Below are positions 1 through 6,829 of a DNA stretch of 32,806 nt, in pieces. The position numbers were made by a program, and so were the translations under genes. The DNA comes from CAYLLN01 sp036496265 (lineage in GTDB: Bacteria; Planctomycetota; Planctomycetia; Pirellulales; Pirellulaceae): assembly GCA_036496265.1 (NCBI GenBank), contig DASXLL010000237.1:1-32806 (forward strand), written 5' to 3'. The first letter of the stretch is position 1. Each line of letters begins with the position of its first letter. The notes beneath the pieces are model-generated. The model worked only from the letters and a program-made list of their open reading frames with translations. It ran no database searches and had not been told where the DNA came from.

Positions 1-89
1 ACTCGTCTGCCCCAATCCCTCGCATTCGCTACCACCCTCACAACTCACCCTCAACTGTCCCATTCAGGCAACATTTGCCGGCTAGATAG

Positions 90-191
90 GAGCTATGAGC
101 TATGGTTTCCCACGGATGCCAGATCTGCGCCGATCCAACGCGCGCCAAGTTTTGCCTCCAAAGTGAGACCTGAAATCTGGAACTTGAGACC
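90..191. repeat. Heptanucleotide repeats upstream of tadA
   Basis: The 220 bases before tadA hold two short seven-base-period runs. GAGCTAT occurs twice in tandem at 90-103. TGAGACC, TGAAATC, TGGAACT and TGAGACC follow one another in exact seven-base register at 164-191. The second run belongs to the same degenerate family as the arrays at 1552 and 2618. I see no convincing promoter and no Shine-Dalgarno sequence before the tadA ATG at 221. The rest of 1-220 holds nothing I can name. Confidence 0.55.
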
Positions 192-220
192 GTCTTCCCT
201 CCGACCATCGATCCCCGCTC

Positions 221-1546
221 ATGAAACCCGCCCCGATAACGAATCGCACCACCGCCGAGGCCTCCAAGGCCGAGGAATTCGACCAACTCAAGCGCCGCAT
301 CCACAACAAGCTCGTCGATAAGCTCGACCTCAACCGCGTTGGCGAGCTGCAAGGCGACGTGCTCCGCCGCGAAATTCGCCTTGTCGTTGAGCACCTTTGC
401 GATACCGAGGAGACGTTCCTCAACCGCCAGGAGCGCGAGCGCCTGATCGAAGAAGTCCTCGACGAAACCTTTGGCCTTGGTCCGCTCGAAATGCTGCTCA
501 AGGACCACACGATCAGCGACATTCTGATCAACGGCCCGAAAAACATCTATGTTGAACGTCGCGGCAAGATGGAGCGCACACCCGTCGAATTCCGCGACAA
601 CGCGCATCTGTTGCAGATCATTGACCGCATCGTCTCCAAGGTCGGCCGCCGCGTGGACGAAGTCTGCCCGATGGTCGATGCCCGCCTGACCGACGGCAGC
701 CGCGTCAACGCCATCATTCCGCCACTGGCCCTCGACGGCGCCGCCGTTTCCATTCGCCGCTTCGGCAGCAATCCGCTGAAGCTTGAAGACCTGCTGAATT
801 TTAAAGCCCTGACGCCAGAAATGGTCATGCTCCTGGAAGGCGCGATCAAAGCTCGGCTCAACATGATCATCGCCGGCGGCACCGGCTCCGGCAAAACGAC
901 GCTGCTCAACACGCTTTCGAGTTTCATCCCTAACCACGAGCGCATCGTCACTATCGAGGACGCCGCCGAACTTCAACTTCAGCAAGAGCACGTCGTCCGT
1001 CTCGAAACGCGGCCGGCGAACATCGAAGGCAAAGGCGCCATCACCGCTACGGACCTGGTCAAAAACGCCCTGCGTATGCGGCCCGAACGAATCATCATCG
1101 GCGAATGCCGCGGTCCTGAAACGCTCGACATGCTCCAAGCCATGAATACCGGCCACGACGGCTCGCTCACCACGCTGCACGCCAACACACCCCGCGACGC
1201 CGTCGCCCGTCTGGAAACGATGGTCATGATGACCGGCTTCGACATGCCGATCAAAGCCATGCGGCAGCAAATCGCCAGCGCCGTCAACATTCTCATCCAA
1301 GCCAATCGTCTCCAAGGCGGCATCCGCCGCGTGACCAGCATCACCGAGATCGTCGGCATGGAGCAGGACACGGTCGTGATGCAAGACGTTTACAAATACG
1401 TGCAGGAAGGCATCGACGAAACCGGCCGCGCCCGCGGCAAATTCGAAGCCACCGGCATCCGCCCCACGTTCATGACCAAACTCGAAGCCGCCGGCGTCCG
1501 ATTACCGTCGAGCGCTTTCAAGCAACGAACCATGCTCGTCGATTGA
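221..1546 (+). CDS. tadA: Tad/Flp pilus assembly ATPase, CpaF/TadA family
   Basis: This is the cytoplasmic hexameric ATPase expected to power Flp/Tad pilus assembly at the inner membrane. The 441-aa length is normal for the family. The N-terminal part (about residues 15-190) is the usual helical and PAS-like section, with the family-typical D-I-L-I-N-G-P stretch. The Walker A motif G-G-T-G-S-G-K-T-T lies at about residues 219-227. The Walker B and His-box region follows (I-I-I-G-E-C-R-G, then T-G-H-D-G-S-L-T-T-L-H-A-N) at about residues 293-325. These are hallmarks of the CpaF branch of secretion ATPases. It is followed by tadB and tadC on the same strand, separated only by repeat-filled gaps of about 100 and 93 bases. 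The ATG at 221 fits the family start; no ribosome-binding site is evident. The prepilin, secretin and CpaB genes are not in the window and may lie upstream. Confidence 0.95.
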   Translation: MKPAPITNRTTAEASKAEEFDQLKRRIHNKLVDKLDLNRVGELQGDVLRREIRLVVEHLCDTEETFLNRQERERLIEEVLDETFGLGPLEMLLKDHTISDILINGPKNIYVERRGKMERTPVEFRDNAHLLQIIDRIVSKVGRRVDEVCPMVDARLTDGSRVNAIIPPLALDGAAVSIRRFGSNPLKLEDLLNFKALTPEMVMLLEGAIKARLNMIIAGGTGSGKTTLLNTLSSFIPNHERIVTIEDAAELQLQQEHVVRLETRPANIEGKGAITATDLVKNALRMRPERIIIGECRGPETLDMLQAMNTGHDGSLTTLHANTPRDAVARLETMVMMTGFDMPIKAMRQQIASAVNILIQANRLQGGIRRVTSITEIVGMEQDTVVMQDVYKYVQEGIDETGRARGKFEATGIRPTFMTKLEAAGVRLPSSAFKQRTMLVD

Positions 1547-1551
1547 TGCGA

Positions 1552-1645
1552 GTTCAATGTTCCAGGTTCAAAGTTCAATGTTGGAGCTCAGCATTGCTAA
1601 CTGTGAACTTTGAACTTTGAACGCGGAACCTTGAACTTATAGCTT
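1552..1645. repeat. Inverted heptanucleotide arrays in the tadA-tadB gap
   Basis: Five seven-base units (GTTCAAT, GTTCCAG, GTTCAAA, GTTCAAT, GTTGGAG) run from 1552 to 1586. After a short spacer, units of the opposite orientation (TGAACTT type, five or six copies) run to about 1645. The two halves are near reverse complements, so the transcript could form a long imperfect hairpin between the two genes. No T-run follows, so this does not look like an intrinsic terminator. The neighbouring tadB-tadC gap has the same design. Confidence 0.75.
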
Positions 1646-1647
1646 CT

Positions 1648-2613
1648 ATGGCCACTATCTTGATATTTGCCGCTTCATTTTTGGGCGTCGCCTGTCTCGT
1701 CGGCGGCCTCGCAACCCTCCTCGGCCGCGGAGCCGGCGAGGTCCAGATGGAGCAGCGCCTCGATTTTCACACCGGCGCCACCAATTCGCTGAGCAAATCG
1801 AAGCAAAACGAACCGACTCTGCTCAGCTCTCCGCTCAACGACGTCCCCAACGCTTTGGAAGACTTCGTCAAGCAGTTTTTCAATCTCCGCGGTTTTTTGC
1901 AGCAAGCCGACAGCCAACTCACGCCCGCCAAATTCATCGGCCTGTCGCTCGCCATCGGGCTGGGCACCGCCGTTGTCCTGCCATTCGTGCGGGTTCCGCT
2001 GGCTGCGGCGCCTGCCGGTCTGATCATGGGGTTCATTCCGTTGCTGGCGCTCCACATGAAGCGCAAGCGGCGCTTGGCCGCCTTCGGCAAACAATTACCT
2101 GAAGCTTTGGAATTAATCGGCCGCGCCCTTCGCGCCGGCCACAGTCTCGCGTCGGGCTTCAAGCTCGTCGCCGACGAAATGAATCCCCCCATCGCGACTG
2201 AATTCGAACGTGCCTACGAAGCCCAAAACCTCGGCGTGACACTCGAAAACGCCATCGACGAAATGACCAACCGGGTCCCCAACCTCGACCTGCGGTTTTT
2301 CGCCACGGCTGTCATCCTCCAGCGGCAAACAGGCGGCGATCTGGCCGAAATCCTCGACAAGATCGGCTACCTCGTCCGCGAGCGGTTCAAAATCTTTGGC
2401 CAGATTCAAGCCCTGACGGGCGAAGGCCGCCTCTCCGGGGTTGTCCTCCTCGGCCTGCCTCCCGTCCTGTTCGTTGTCATGTGGTATCTCAATCCCGGTT
2501 ATTCGATGACCCTGTTTACAGACCCGATGGGCCATCAAATGCTCGCCGGCGCGATCATCATGCAAATCGTCGGTGCCCTGGTCATCCGCAAAATCGTCAA
2601 CATCAAGGTCTAA
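1648..2613 (+). CDS. tadB: Tad pilus inner-membrane platform protein TadB (T2SSF domain)
   Basis: This is a predicted integral membrane protein that with TadC would form the platform on which the TadA ATPase acts. The 321-aa product starts with a hydrophobic segment (about residues 3-25). It has a second hydrophobic pair at about residues 95-130 and a T2SSF cytoplasmic domain between roughly 150 and 260. That domain shows the family pattern L-P-E-A-L-E-L-I-G-R-A-L-R-A-G-H-S and a G-G-D-L-A-E-I-L-D stretch. Two C-terminal membrane segments follow at about 268-290 and 297-315. This is the normal TadB topology. It lies about 100 bases after tadA and 93 bases before the tadC ATG, presumably in one transcript. 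TadB rather than TadC is inferred from gene order and length. Confidence 0.9.
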   Translation: MATILIFAASFLGVACLVGGLATLLGRGAGEVQMEQRLDFHTGATNSLSKSKQNEPTLLSSPLNDVPNALEDFVKQFFNLRGFLQQADSQLTPAKFIGLSLAIGLGTAVVLPFVRVPLAAAPAGLIMGFIPLLALHMKRKRRLAAFGKQLPEALELIGRALRAGHSLASGFKLVADEMNPPIATEFERAYEAQNLGVTLENAIDEMTNRVPNLDLRFFATAVILQRQTGGDLAEILDKIGYLVRERFKIFGQIQALTGEGRLSGVVLLGLPPVLFVVMWYLNPGYSMTLFTDPMGHQMLAGAIIMQIVGALVIRKIVNIKV

Positions 2614-2617
2614 ATCA

Positions 2618-2690
2618 GTTCAAAGTTCCAAGTTCCAAGTTCAAAGTTGAATTCCACGACTTTGAACTTTGAACCTTGAACATTGAACTC
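2618..2690. repeat. Inverted heptanucleotide arrays in the tadB-tadC gap
   Basis: Units GTTCAAA, GTTCCAA, GTTCCAA, GTTCAAA and GTTGAAT occupy 2618-2652 in perfect seven-base register. After an eight-base spacer, TTTGAAC, TTTGAAC, CTTGAAC and ATTGAAC occupy 2661-2688 in the opposite sense. The arms can pair into a hairpin. The last unit overlaps a possible TTG codon (2683) in the tadC frame. The DNA is repeat-derived, so the ATG at 2707 is the better tadC start. Confidence 0.8.
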
Positions 2691-2706
2691 ACCTGTGAGT
2701 TCACCC

Positions 2707-3687
2707 ATGTCACAGTCTTTGCTGAACAATCCCTTGCTCATCCAAATCGCTGTCTTCGGTCTCATCGCGACGATCGCCTGGATCGCTGTCGATTGGCTGG
2801 GAGGAGGCCGCTCACGGCAGGAAGAGCGGCTGGACGACTACATCGATCCGCTCGCTCGCCGCCGCCGCGAGGAATCCGCCGTTCCCGGCAGCAAGAAAAA
2901 CGACGCCGTCACCCGGATGCTCGAAGCCTCGGCCCCCGCCCTCGCCAAGCCGCTGCAGCCCAAAACCGAAAAAGACATCGGCAAGCTCAAAATGAAGCTC
3001 TCGCACGCCGGCTTTCGCAGCCAGGCCGCGCCGCAGATTTTCCTCGGCATCAAAGTCGTTATGCTCGGGCTCGGCGTCTTCCTGGGCGGCGGGACGACGG
3101 TTGCCCTCATGGGCGTCAATCAAGGCGCCATTATTCGCATCATTATGGTTGCCGGCCTGATGTTCTTCCTCCCGGAGATCGTCCTCTATTTCATCGCCAA
3201 GAAGCGCAAAGAATCGATCTTCCTCGGCCTGCCCGATGCACTCGACCTGATGGTTGTCTGCGTCGAGGCTGGCCTCGGCCTCGACCAGGCCATGCGCAAA
3301 GTCGCCGAGGAAATGAGAAAGTCATATCGCAACGTCGCCGAGGAATTCAACCTTTGCAACTTGCAGCTGCAAATGGGCCGCGGGAAGCAGCAAGTGCTGC
3401 AAGAGCTTGGCGCCCGCAGCGGCGTCGATGACCTCAAATCCCTCGCCTCGATCCTCATCCAAGCCGACAAGTTCGGCTCCTCCATCGCGCAGGCCCTCCG
3501 CGTCCAAAGCGATTCGATGCGCACCCGCCGCCGTCAGCTCGCCGAAGAAAAAGCCGCGAAAACCGCTGTCAAGCTGATTTTCCCGCTCGTTCTCTTCATT
3601 TTCCCCGGCATCGGCGTCGTCCTCGTCGGCCCCGCCGCTATCGTCATGGTCCGCGAGATGTTCCCCGCCATGAACGGTGGGAGCTAG
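2707..3687 (+). CDS. tadC: Tad pilus inner-membrane platform protein TadC (T2SSF domain)
   Basis: This is the second platform protein of the Tad motor. The frame is open from a TTG at 2683 and a GTG at 2695. I choose ATG 2707 because the bases before it are repeat DNA; this gives 326 aa. Visible features are an N-terminal membrane segment (about residues 10-32), a charged linker, two hydrophobic segments at about 108-160, and a T2SSF domain (about 175-300). The T2SSF domain carries the pattern L-P-D-A-L-D-L-M-V-V-C-V-E-A-G-L-G-L-D-Q. A C-terminal membrane segment rich in Ile, Phe and Val ends the protein. The T2SSF signature and the position after tadB support TadC. It converges on the 80-aa membrane protein gene at 3714. 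Confidence 0.9.
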   Translation: MSQSLLNNPLLIQIAVFGLIATIAWIAVDWLGGGRSRQEERLDDYIDPLARRRREESAVPGSKKNDAVTRMLEASAPALAKPLQPKTEKDIGKLKMKLSHAGFRSQAAPQIFLGIKVVMLGLGVFLGGGTTVALMGVNQGAIIRIIMVAGLMFFLPEIVLYFIAKKRKESIFLGLPDALDLMVVCVEAGLGLDQAMRKVAEEMRKSYRNVAEEFNLCNLQLQMGRGKQQVLQELGARSGVDDLKSLASILIQADKFGSSIAQALRVQSDSMRTRRRQLAEEKAAKTAVKLIFPLVLFIFPGIGVVLVGPAAIVMVREMFPAMNGGS

Positions 3688-3713
3688 TAGGCTATCGAAG
3701 AATTCAAGCGGCT

Positions 3714-3956
3714 TTAGGCATCGCGGTCGCGGCGCATGAGCGAGAAAAACACGCTCAGCAGCGTCATCACGAGCAGCGGGCCGGCCAGCACCATCAGCAT
3801 CCCCACAAGCCGCGCTTGCGGCAGCGATTTTCCGCCGCGGAGCATGTAAAAGCCCGGCGCGGCGGCCGCGGACGCCACAAACATGAACACCATCAGGCCC
3901 AGCAGGCTGAATTGAAATCGCGGACGCCGGGGGGCTTTTTCTGGGCTGGGTTCCAC
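3714..3956 (-). CDS. Small membrane protein with two predicted spans
   Basis: An 80-aa product of unknown function. A charged N-terminus ends in R-R-P-R-F-Q-F-S. The first hydrophobic segment follows (about residues 19-38, rich in Met, Val and Ala). After a short polar loop with R-G-G-K comes a second segment (about 49-68), then a tail ending R-R-D-R-D-A. The GTG at 3956 is chosen because it lies 25 bases after the pepA stop and leaves a compact protein; the frame is open further upstream but only across pepA. An R-F-Q-F-S lead into a membrane span is common in small planctomycete membrane proteins, which is general recollection, not a search. It is probably translated with pepA. A role cannot be assigned. 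Confidence 0.6.
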   Translation of the reverse strand: MEPSPEKAPRRPRFQFSLLGLMVFMFVASAAAAPGFYMLRGGKSLPQARLVGMLMVLAGPLLVMTLLSVFFSLMRRDRDA

Positions 3957-3981
3957 ACGCGACTCCGCTCTCGTAAACGCG

Positions 3982-5439
3982 TCATTTGAACCGGGCCGCA
4001 ACTTCGACGAGCGTCCTGACACCATAGCCGCTGCCGCCACCGTCCAGCCAGGATTTGCTGGATTCGAGGAACGCGGGGCCGGCAATATCCAGATGTACCC
4101 ATGACTTACCATCCACGAATTCCTCCAGGAACTTCGCGGCAGTAATTGCTCCGCCCCAGCGGCCTTCGCCGACGTTTTTGATATCCGCGACATCGCTTTT
4201 GATTTGCTCGCCGTATTCGGCAAACATCGGCAGCTCCCACAGTGGCTCGCCGGCCGTGTCAGCCGCCAATTTCACCGATCGGCCCCAATCCTCATTATTC
4301 GTCATCAAGCCGGCCACATCGTTGCCCAAGGCCACCACGCACGCGCCGGTCAGCGTCGCCAATTCGATGATCTTCGCGGGCTTGTAATCGAGCGTCACGT
4401 TCAGCACATCGGCCAGAACCAGCCGTCCTTCAGCATCCGTGTTGAGCACCTCGATCGTCTTCCCGCTGCGAGCGGTGAGCACATCTCCGAGCTTATAGGA
4501 GTTTCCGCTAACCATATTCTCAACCAGGCCGCAAAGCCCGATCACGTTCACCGGAAGCTTGAGCCGCGCTATCGCCTGCATCGCGCCCAAGACGGTAGCC
4601 GCGCCGGCCATATCGCACTTCATCGTTTTCATGTTGTCGGTCGGCTTGATCGACAGGCCGCCCGAATCGAACGTCACCCCCTTGCCGACCAATGCCAACG
4701 GCTGGCTGCCCGGCGTGCCGCCGTTGTATTTCAAAATCACCAGTTTCGGCTCACGCACGGACCCGCGGGCCACCGCCAGCATCGAACCGCAGCGTTCCTT
4801 TTCCAGCCGTGCCTGATCCCAGACTTCGATCGCCAATCCGGCGTTCTTTGCCACATTCGTCGCTTCGCGAGCGAACGACTCCGGATACATCTCGCTCGGC
4901 GGCTCATTCACCAGCCGCCGCGTCAGATTCACCGCCTCGGCCAGAATCTCGCCTTGTCGCAGTGCCGCTTCCTCGATTCCGCCCCAAACAACATTTCCGA
5001 ATGCAAACCGATTTTTCTTGGCCCGATACAAATCCTGCCCAACGCATCCTATGCCGCTGCCGCAAACGGCCGCCGCTATTACATCAGCCGGCCAATTGTC
5101 GGCCATGTAAAACGCAACCTTGCCACGTTCCTTGCTTGCTAATGACTTAGCCGCGGCACTTGCCGCACGAAACGCCACACCACGATCGATCCCGTCCTTG
5201 TTTCCCAGGCCCACCACAAGAACCACCGGCGCCTTCAATCCCGGCGGCGCGAGCAACATCGTTGCCTCGCTTTTTTTTCCCGTCAGTTCCTTTGCTTCAA
5301 TCAGCCGCGTAATCAATCCGCCAGTCGCGCGGTTCAGTTGCTCCGCCGCACCGGCTGGAGGCGAATCGGCAAACAACCCGACGACAACCGCGTCGGCAAC
5401 AATCGTGGCAGGCGAATCAGTCGTTTTTGAAAATCCCAT
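3982..5439 (-). CDS. pepA: Leucyl aminopeptidase (M17 family)
   Basis: This is a cytosolic two-metal aminopeptidase that removes N-terminal residues from peptides during protein turnover. In some bacteria PepA also binds DNA. The 485-aa length matches the family. The N-terminal macrodomain-like half (about residues 1-160) is followed by the M17 catalytic half. That half shows V-G-K-G-V-T-F-D-S-G-G (about 249-259), the metal-binding K-C-D-M-A-G-A section (about 270-276) and the diagnostic N-T-D-A-E-G-R-L (about 333-340). A W-G-G-A-I-T-A-A-K-F-L-E-E-F stretch near the C-terminus is also typical. The ATG at 5439 gives the normal N-terminus. It is the last sizeable gene of the minus-strand block and is followed within 25 bases by the small membrane protein. 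Confidence 0.96.
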   Translation of the reverse strand: MGFSKTTDSPATIVADAVVVGLFADSPPAGAAEQLNRATGGLITRLIEAKELTGKKSEATMLLAPPGLKAPVVLVVGLGNKDGIDRGVAFRAASAAAKSLASKERGKVAFYMADNWPADVIAAAVCGSGIGCVGQDLYRAKKNRFAFGNVVWGGIEEAALRQGEILAEAVNLTRRLVNEPPSEMYPESFAREATNVAKNAGLAIEVWDQARLEKERCGSMLAVARGSVREPKLVILKYNGGTPGSQPLALVGKGVTFDSGGLSIKPTDNMKTMKCDMAGAATVLGAMQAIARLKLPVNVIGLCGLVENMVSGNSYKLGDVLTARSGKTIEVLNTDAEGRLVLADVLNVTLDYKPAKIIELATLTGACVVALGNDVAGLMTNNEDWGRSVKLAADTAGEPLWELPMFAEYGEQIKSDVADIKNVGEGRWGGAITAAKFLEEFVDGKSWVHLDIAGPAFLESSKSWLDGGGSGYGVRTLVEVAARFK

Positions 5440-5476
5440 GGTTAAGTAATGCCAACTTTAACGATATGATTGGCCA

Positions 5477-5645
5477 CCGCCGACCTTGCGTCGGCGGAGC
5501 CATGACTAAATGGCTACAGTGAACTTAGAAACTCACCATGTTATTTTCCGCATTCTGCCGCGCCGCGGCAAAATGCGGAAAGCTGGAGTATCGAAGAACG
5601 GCATTGTAGCGTGCAGTCGTCGCTCCACCGGCACAGGGCCGGTGG
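5477..5645. repeat. Cluster of strong hairpins between pepA and fmt
   Basis: The 316-base gap 5440-5755 holds no convincing gene, but it has four palindromes. CCGCCGAC pairs with GTCGGCGG at 5477-5497. GCCAT pairs with ATGGC at 5499-5514. A 17-bp stem with one mismatch joins 5545-5561 to 5565-5581 across a three-base loop. CCACCGGC pairs with GCCGGTGG at 5625-5645. Each is symmetrical and none is followed by a T-run, so they look like dispersed palindromic elements and not like terminators. Short reading frames across this region simply read through the palindromes. Confidence 0.7.
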
Positions 5646-5701
5646 CGGCGGGGAATGGATGTGCTGCGGTTCGAATTCACTTCCCACTGCGCTAAACTGT
5701 C

Positions 5702-5729
5702 GTCCTTTGTACTTCGTCCTTCGTACTTG
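5702..5729. repeat. Short heptanucleotide array downstream of fmt
   Basis: Four units in exact seven-base register: GTCCTTT, GTACTTC, GTCCTTC, GTACTTG. The array lies just beyond the fmt stop codon. It has the same period and the same G-T-x-C/G-x-x-x pattern as the tad-gap arrays, with a different base sequence. Confidence 0.65.
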
Positions 5730-5755
5730 TTGATTCATGCGCGATCAAGCGGCCG

Positions 5756-6715
5756 CTATGTCACTGCTCCGAATTTGTCACCTACGCGCACCCGATAACC
5801 GCGCAAAAACTCCGCCGCGCTCATATGCCTCTTGCCAGCTGGTGCGATCGCCTCGATTGACAATCCGCCCTGGCCCGTGGCGACGATCAATTGCTGGCCG
5901 TCGCTGACGAATACGTTGCCCGGCGCTGAGTCTTCGGCCTGTGCAACTCTTGCCGCATCGATCACCAGCCGCAGCGGCTCCTGGCCCGCCCGGCGCCAAA
6001 ACGTAAACGTCCCGGGCCACGGTTTGAGCGCTCGCACTTGATTGCGGATTTCGTCGGCGGATTTCGTCCAATCGACCGCCCCCATTTCTTTCTTCAGCCG
6101 CGGAGCCTTCGTGGCTTGCGAGGCGTCTTGTGGCGTGCCAATGGATGACGTGCGGTCCCATTTTTCCAGCATGTCAATTGCTTCCTGCACCGCGCTAACG
6201 CCAATGGCCGCCAGCCGCTGCTCCAATTCCGGCTGCGTCTCCTCGTCGCCAATCGATGCCACGCGCTGAACCAGGATCGGCCCACCATCCAGCCGCGGCG
6301 TCATATGAATCACACTTACGCCTGTTTCACGCTCGCCGTTCCATAGAGCCCAATGAATCGGCGCGGCCCCACGATATTTGGGCAGCAGTGACGCGTGCAG
6401 GTTGATTCCGCCCAGCGGCGCAATTGATAACGCTTCCGGCGACAGGATCTGGCCATAATCGCATACCGCGAGCAAGTCCGGCGCAATTTGCCGTAAGACC
6501 GCCAAACCTTCCTCAGTATTGATGCTGTCTGGCGTATGAAGCGACAGTCCGCGACTTTCGGCCAAGTCGCGCATCGGATTCGTTGGCGACTTTTCTCGCC
6601 CTTTGGGCGGAGGCATCGGCCGCGTGATCAGCGCCGCAACTTCGTGCCGTGAGGCCAGCAGCGCAGCAAACATTGGCACAGCAAACGGACCGGTACCCAT
6701 CATCACAAGTCGCAT
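5756..6715 (-). CDS. fmt: Methionyl-tRNA formyltransferase
   Basis: This enzyme transfers a formyl group from 10-formyl-tetrahydrofolate to Met-tRNA(fMet) for translation initiation. The 319-aa product opens with the Rossmann-like M-G-T-G-P-F-A-V-P stretch. The catalytic triad is visible as N105, H107 (in N-L-H-A-S-L-L-P-K-Y-R-G) and D143 (R-L-D-G-G-P), at almost the E. coli spacing. The C-terminal tRNA-binding OB-like domain covers about residues 205-310 and includes the R-A-L-K-P-W-P-G-T pattern. The ATG at 6715 gives the expected N-terminus. The usual partner def (peptide deformylase) is not in the window. A pair of palindromic repeats lies immediately upstream at 6731-6820. Confidence 0.95.
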   Translation of the reverse strand: MRLVMMGTGPFAVPMFAALLASRHEVAALITRPMPPPKGREKSPTNPMRDLAESRGLSLHTPDSINTEEGLAVLRQIAPDLLAVCDYGQILSPEALSIAPLGGINLHASLLPKYRGAAPIHWALWNGERETGVSVIHMTPRLDGGPILVQRVASIGDEETQPELEQRLAAIGVSAVQEAIDMLEKWDRTSSIGTPQDASQATKAPRLKKEMGAVDWTKSADEIRNQVRALKPWPGTFTFWRRAGQEPLRLVIDAARVAQAEDSAPGNVFVSDGQQLIVATGQGGLSIEAIAPAGKRHMSAAEFLRGYRVRVGDKFGAVT

Positions 6716-6730
6716 CGGTTTCCATTCTAT

Positions 6731-6820
6731 CAGCCGGGAGCAAACTTGCTCCCGGTGCGTCGCGATGTGCTTTGACTTCGCCGGCCGCCGACTCTCCGGG
6801 ACCAGGTTTGGTCCCGGCTA
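6731..6820. repeat. Paired palindromic repeat, GGGAGC type plus GGGACC type
   Basis: Two hairpins 40 bases apart. The first, 6734-6755, has a perfect 10-bp stem CCGGGAGCAA/TTGCTCCCGG with a two-base loop. The second, 6796-6817, has a 9-bp stem CCGGGACCA/TGGTCCCGG. The flanks read CAGCC before the first and GGCTA after the second. The same two hairpins, in the same order and orientation, recur at 32283-32361. The pair lies between the start of fmt and the 3' end of the DUF1570-LRR gene. Confidence 0.75.
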
Positions 6821-6829
6821 ATGGTCGTT

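Noticed and set aside
38..1384. Long minus-strand open frame opposite tadA (448 codons)
   Set aside because: It mirrors a strongly conserved ATPase gene; its His/Asp/Ala-rich composition is what antisense of GC-rich coding DNA gives.
1552..2690. CRISPR array or intrinsic terminators in the tad gaps
   Set aside because: Units are seven bases with no spacers, and no T-run follows the hairpins.
4204..5142. Plus-strand frame of about 312 codons inside pepA
   Set aside because: pepA has all M17 motifs on the other strand; this frame is its shadow.
5510..5738. Small genes in the pepA-fmt gap on either strand
   Set aside because: The frames run through palindromes and heptamers and have no start signal or protein-like composition.
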